A stretch of DNA of 7,855 nucleotides, from NCBI GenBank assembly GCA_964387935.1, contig CAYLZN010000277.1:1-7855 (forward strand), in the 5' to 3' direction. The position numbers and the translations under genes were made by a program. Below, piece after piece: positions 6,335 to 7,855 of this stretch. The notes beneath the pieces were generated by a model. It did no database searches and had not been told where the DNA came from. It saw only the letters and a list, made by a program, of their open reading frames with translations. Within the stretch, counting starts at the first letter, position 1, and every line of letters begins with the position of its first letter. The DNA comes from CAYLZN01 sp964387935 (GTDB lineage: Bacteria; Acidobacteriota; Vicinamibacteria; Vicinamibacterales; JAFNAJ01).

Positions 6335-7675
6335 TCATGATGGCAGAAGCCGCGCATGCGCCATCTTGCGCCGTGGCGTCACCACGTCGAGCGCGTCGTA
6401 GAACTGCCAGCGGTCGAGGGCCTCGCCGGTGATGGCGCAGCCCACGGCCACTCCCCACGTCCAGGCCCCGGCGCCACCCCACAGCCAGAGCGCGCCGGGC
6501 AGGAGCAATCCCACGATCAGGCGAACGACGACGAGGGGTCTGAGTCCGGCGCGCTGCACGGCGCCAAAGGCCCGCGCCACGCCGAGCCCCACCATCGCCC
6601 ACGGCACCGCCGTGAGGACTGCGGCGAGGAACGCGGTCGAGGTCACGGCGGCCCCCTCGTCTGCAGCCGCACGGCGCTCGAGCGCCATCGACGCATAGAC
6701 GCGATCGATGCACCAGGCGCAGGCGATGCCCGCGACGGCGGCGAGGACTCCCACCACCCGAACCGCCGGCACCAGGAGCAGCGACACCCCCGCCAGGCCC
6801 AGGAACGTGCCGTAGGACAGCACCTCGCGTGACAGCCAGGAACGGCGCCAGTTCAGCATCGCGCGCCAGGCGCGCTCCTTCCGGCCGAGATGCAGCGTGC
6901 TCAGGAGCATCCCCCCGAGGCCGAACGCCAGGAATGGGAGCGCTCTCACCTGGGGCCCTCCCAGCAGGGCCGCGACCCACCAGGCCGCCAGCACGATGGC
7001 GACACACGTGAAGGTGACCAGCGTCCACTCCGACCGGGCGGTGATCTTGGGGGGTTGGTCGTCCCGGACGATCAGCGCCGCGAGGGCACGAACGTCGGCC
7101 GGATCGGTCGGCTCGGGCACCACCGCAGGCTGCGGCACCCGGCCGACGAGCGGCAGGAAGCGGATCGCCGGGCGCACGTCGACCTGCGGGAAGCCCACGA
7201 CGTCCGTCGTCCCCGTCTCGTCGTACGGGCCAAGCCGCAGGGCGCCGGTCGGACACAGAGAGACGCACGCAGGGCTCAGGCCGTCCGCCAGCCGGTGCGA
7301 GCACAGCGTGCACTTCCCCATCACGCCGTGGGACTCATTGAAGCGCGGCGCATCGTAGGGACAGACCCAGCTGCAGTACCGGCAGCCGATGCACAGGTCG
7401 TCGTGAATGAGCACCGCGCCGGTACGCTCGTCGCGGGCGATCGCGAGCGCCGGGCAGTAGCGCAGACACGGCGCGTCGAGGCAGTGGTTGCAGGCGAGCG
7501 ACAGGTGAAACGTGGGCACCTGCGGGGCCCGTGCCGGGTTGTGCGTGACGATCTGGCGCCAGAAGCGCCCAGGCTCGAGCCTGTTCTCGTTGACACAGGC
7601 GATGGCACACGCGTGGCAGCCGACGCAGGTGTTCAGGTCGTGCACGAACGACGGCGGGAGAACCACACCGCTCAT
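6335..7675 (-). CDS. Fused iron-sulfur (DmsB-like) and membrane-anchor (DmsC-like) subunit of a molybdoenzyme
   Basis: The protein would pass electrons between a membrane quinone pool and the molybdenum subunit encoded just upstream. Residues 1-145 of 446 are a four-cluster ferredoxin with 16 cysteines in the DmsB pattern: C17/20/23/27, C62/65/70/74, C95/98/101/105 and C122/125/137/141, including the linked CPYDAPRF segment. A soluble linker (146-215) follows. From about 217 the protein is hydrophobic with some seven likely membrane helices (near 217-239, 244-264, 286-304, 306-324, 346-371, 380-400, 402-420). Between the second and third lies HLGRKERAWRAMLNWRRSW (262-280), a DmsC-type loop. 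These two parts are separate genes in the classic E. coli DMSO reductase. I start at ATG 7675, not further upstream, because it overlaps the preceding stop as ATGA and its protein opens directly into the cysteine motifs; GAGG lies ten bases before it. No signal peptide is visible. The terminal acceptor or donor cannot be told from this subunit. Confidence 0.88.
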   Translation of the reverse strand: MSGVVLPPSFVHDLNTCVGCHACAIACVNENRLEPGRFWRQIVTHNPARAPQVPTFHLSLACNHCLDAPCLRYCPALAIARDERTGAVLIHDDLCIGCRYCSWVCPYDAPRFNESHGVMGKCTLCSHRLADGLSPACVSLCPTGALRLGPYDETGTTDVVGFPQVDVRPAIRFLPLVGRVPQPAVVPEPTDPADVRALAALIVRDDQPPKITARSEWTLVTFTCVAIVLAAWWVAALLGGPQVRALPFLAFGLGGMLLSTLHLGRKERAWRAMLNWRRSWLSREVLSYGTFLGLAGVSLLLVPAVRVVGVLAAVAGIACAWCIDRVYASMALERRAAADEGAAVTSTAFLAAVLTAVPWAMVGLGVARAFGAVQRAGLRPLVVVRLIVGLLLPGALWLWGGAGAWTWGVAVGCAITGEALDRWQFYDALDVVTPRRKMAHARLLPS

Positions 7676-7855
7676 GCGCGCTCGACCTCGACCAGGTTCT
7701 CGTGGAACGCGGCGCCGTAGCCCATGTCCGTCTCGCGTGCCTTCGAGAGCTCGTTCACCGCGCCGCCGTCGGTCAGCCACCACCCGTTGTGCACGGCGAT
7801 GCACCCACGGCGCAGGCCGAAGTCCGGTGCCCACGGGAGCGTCAGGGCACCGCGG
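7672..7855 (-). CDS. Molybdopterin oxidoreductase, C-terminal end only (cut by the window edge)
   Basis: Reading back from a TGA at 7674-7672 gives 60 residues, open to the right window edge. They contain LPWAPDFGLRRGCIAV, HNGWWLTDGGAVNELS and TDMGYGAAFHENLVEVERA. This is the end of the molybdopterin-dinucleotide-binding domain of the DMSO-reductase superfamily, where GWW, N-x-L and YGAAFHENLVEVE are typical. The stop overlaps the start of the iron-sulfur/anchor gene by four bases (ATGA), so the two are translationally coupled and almost certainly form one complex. The molybdenum ligand, N-terminal iron-sulfur site and any Tat signal lie outside the window, so the substrate (DMSO, polysulfide, nitrate-like or other) is unknown. 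Confidence 0.8.
   Translation of the reverse strand, partial: RGALTLPWAPDFGLRRGCIAVHNGWWLTDGGAVNELSKARETDMGYGAAFHENLVEVERA

Noticed and set aside
5039..6340. 433-codon plus-strand open frame opposite the phosphofructokinase gene
   Set aside because: It covers the opposite strand of a confirmed conserved enzyme. Its composition (Val, Asp, Arg, His) mirrors the antisense of GC-ending codons, and it has no domain I recognise.
6890..7720. Plus-strand open frame opposite the ferredoxin/anchor gene
   Set aside because: It is the complement of the four cysteine motifs and membrane region, shows low-complexity Arg/Asp/Gly composition and has no independent coding signal.

Overview
This is a GC-rich, densely coding bacterial stretch with two opposed gene blocks and two 10-N scaffold gaps. 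Many GC-ending codons, genes touching or overlapping by 1-4 bases and the N placeholders suggest a draft or metagenome-assembled genome. The gene set (leucine catabolism with a separate biotin-carrier subunit, a PPi-type phosphofructokinase, a DmsBC-like fusion) would fit a soil-type, high-GC phylum such as Acidobacteriota. That placement is inference; there is no rRNA or tRNA here to anchor it.

Positions 1-4758 (+ strand) hold the lower leucine/isovalerate degradation (liu) pathway as one tight operon. In order they are the carboxyltransferase (beta) subunit of 3-methylcrotonyl-CoA carboxylase (cut by the window's left edge), methylglutaconyl-CoA hydratase, the biotin carboxylase part of the alpha subunit, a separate small biotin-carrier protein, and HMG-CoA lyase. 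Together they would turn 3-methylcrotonyl-CoA into 3-methylglutaconyl-CoA, then HMG-CoA, then acetyl-CoA plus acetoacetate. The carboxylase alpha subunit, usually one polypeptide of about 650 residues, is divided into two genes here.

Two of these genes look broken only because of the assembly. In the beta subunit, removing positions 526-605 (the Ns plus 70 duplicated bases) restores a perfect carboxyltransferase frame. In HMG-CoA lyase, the 10 Ns stand for what is almost certainly 11 bases encoding the GDTI part of a catalytic motif.

Positions 4749-4776 hold four copies of a 7-base repeat at the convergent junction. No clear terminator is visible there.

Positions 4787-6208 (- strand) encode a phosphofructokinase with the residue pair typical of pyrophosphate-dependent enzymes and a proline-rich tail. 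Its best start is a GTG behind a strong AGGAGG. A candidate promoter lies in the 126-base gap upstream.

Positions 6335-7855 (- strand) hold the end of a complex iron-sulfur molybdoenzyme operon: the C-terminus of a molybdopterin oxidoreductase, overlapping by four bases a single protein that fuses a four-cluster ferredoxin subunit (DmsB-like) to a membrane anchor (DmsC-like). I see no CRISPR array, insertion sequence, RNA gene or phage gene. Nothing in the window amounts to a clearly new system; the split carboxylase and the fused electron-transfer subunit are the most distinctive biology.
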